Origin: an uncultured Eubacteriales bacterium
GTDB taxonomy: Bacteria; Bacillota; Clostridia; Oscillospirales; Butyricicoccaceae
Direction: 5' to 3'
NCBI GenBank assembly: GCA_905199135.1
Contig: CAJKFC010000106.1
Coordinates: 1-5,719, forward strand
DNA length: 5,719 bases
Shown: one piece after another, positions 5,084-5,719 of the stretch
Position numbering within the stretch: position 1 is the first letter of the stretch
Layout of the letters: each line of letters opens with the position of its first letter
Made by a program: the position numbers and the translations under genes
The notes under the pieces: model-generated
Databases searched by the model: none
What the model was told of the DNA's origin: nothing
The model's input: only the letters and a program-made list of their open reading frames with translations

Positions 5084-5719
5084 TTATTTTATCACCATTA
5101 TTGGTCTGAAATTGAGATAGTCGGCCGAGACGAGCTTATAATCCACTCCCTCTTTAAAGCCGACAAAGGCTTTTTTGAGCCCCAAGCCGTGAAGATGACC
5201 GTAGTAGCATCTCTTCACACCGTACTTTATCATGAGTTTTTCAAAGTCGGACACCTCGTCCCTGTCGACAACGGGGGGATAGTGCAGAAAGCACAATATC
5301 TCATCGCTTTTTCCGCCTGCCGCCTTCAAAGAGGCCTCAAGGCGCATAAGCTCCCTGTTCCACACTTTGTCGTCATGGGTCTCGCCGTCCTCCCATGCCC
5401 AGCCTCTGCTGCCGCAGATGGCCGTACCATTATAAAAATAACAATTATTGTGCAAAAAGTCAATGGTATTTATCTCATTTTCGAAAAAAAACCGCTTCAT
5501 TTTGCTGACAGTGTCCCACCAAAGGTCGTGATTGCCCTTGAGAACTATCTTTTTTCCCGGGAGGTTATCTATCAGCTTGAAGTCTAAAAGAGATTCTTTA
5601 AGGCTCATGCCCCAGGAGATATCGCCGCAGAGGACCACAGTGTCCTCCTCGGATATAAGCTCCTGCCACGCCGCTATGATCTTTTCGCGGTAGCCTCTCC
5701 ACACCCCTCCGAAAATGTC
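5084..5719 (-). CDS. Metallophosphoesterase of the calcineurin-like superfamily (partial, 5' end outside window)
   Basis: The visible 211 residues carry most of the dinuclear-metal phosphoesterase motifs: GDISW (32-36), GNHD (62-65), the histidine of FLHYPP (H146) and GHLHG (174-178). The first motif (D-x-H, usually within IGDLHLS at the very N-terminus) lies beyond the right edge. The frame stays open to the edge, reading DIFGGVW at its beginning, so the GTG at 5704 is an internal valine; perhaps 20 residues are missing. The family is widespread in Firmicutes, and many members are annotated only as phosphohydrolases. The natural substrate is unknown, and nothing here reveals it. The gene ends 28 nt before the trigger factor start with no terminator between, which suggests co-transcription with tig. 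Confidence 0.93.
   Translation of the reverse strand, partial: DIFGGVWRGYREKIIAAWQELISEEDTVVLCGDISWGMSLKESLLDFKLIDNLPGKKIVLKGNHDLWWDTVSKMKRFFFENEINTIDFLHNNCYFYNGTAICGSRGWAWEDGETHDDKVWNRELMRLEASLKAAGGKSDEILCFLHYPPVVDRDEVSDFEKLMIKYGVKRCYYGHLHGLGLKKAFVGFKEGVDYKLVSADYLNFRPIMVIK

Overview
The window reads as an ordinary piece of chromosome from an anaerobic Firmicute. The gene neighbourhood (metallophosphoesterase, trigger factor, clpP, clpX in one block), the strong AGGAGG-type ribosome binding sites and the biotin-dependent sodium-pump decarboxylase subunit suggest a gut or rumen clostridium, perhaps Ruminococcus/Oscillospiraceae-like. The lineage is inferred from gene content and style; there is no rRNA or other marker to settle it.

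Layout. Left edge to 671 (+): C-terminal half of a sodium-translocating decarboxylase beta subunit (OadB/GcdB/MmdB family), cut by the window edge and followed by a strong hairpin terminator at 691-718. About 720 to 1385 (-): a complete-looking IS200-type single-transposase element. Its HUH/Tyr1 transposase carries all expected catalytic residues. Its leader can fold so as to hide the ribosome binding site, and a plus-strand promoter plus hairpin could make an antisense RNA across the start codon. Positions 1391-1418: a perfect bidirectional terminator. Then, all on the minus strand and transcribed right to left: a metallophosphoesterase (5' end off the right edge), tig (trigger factor), clpP, clpX, a clpX terminator, and a 105-residue protein of unknown function.

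Functionally, the minus-strand block is a protein quality-control operon. Trigger factor meets nascent chains at the ribosome exit; ClpX unfolds tagged or damaged proteins and feeds them to the ClpP peptidase. clpP and clpX are separated by 2 nt, and the clpX ribosome binding site lies inside the last clpP codons, so translational coupling is likely. The IS sits in the convergent gap between the oadB terminator and the terminator of the 105-residue gene, where it breaks no gene.

I found no convincing new biological system. The points most worth checking are the regulatory architecture of the IS200-like element, two hairpins between tig and clpP, and the small gene placed just beyond the clpX terminator.
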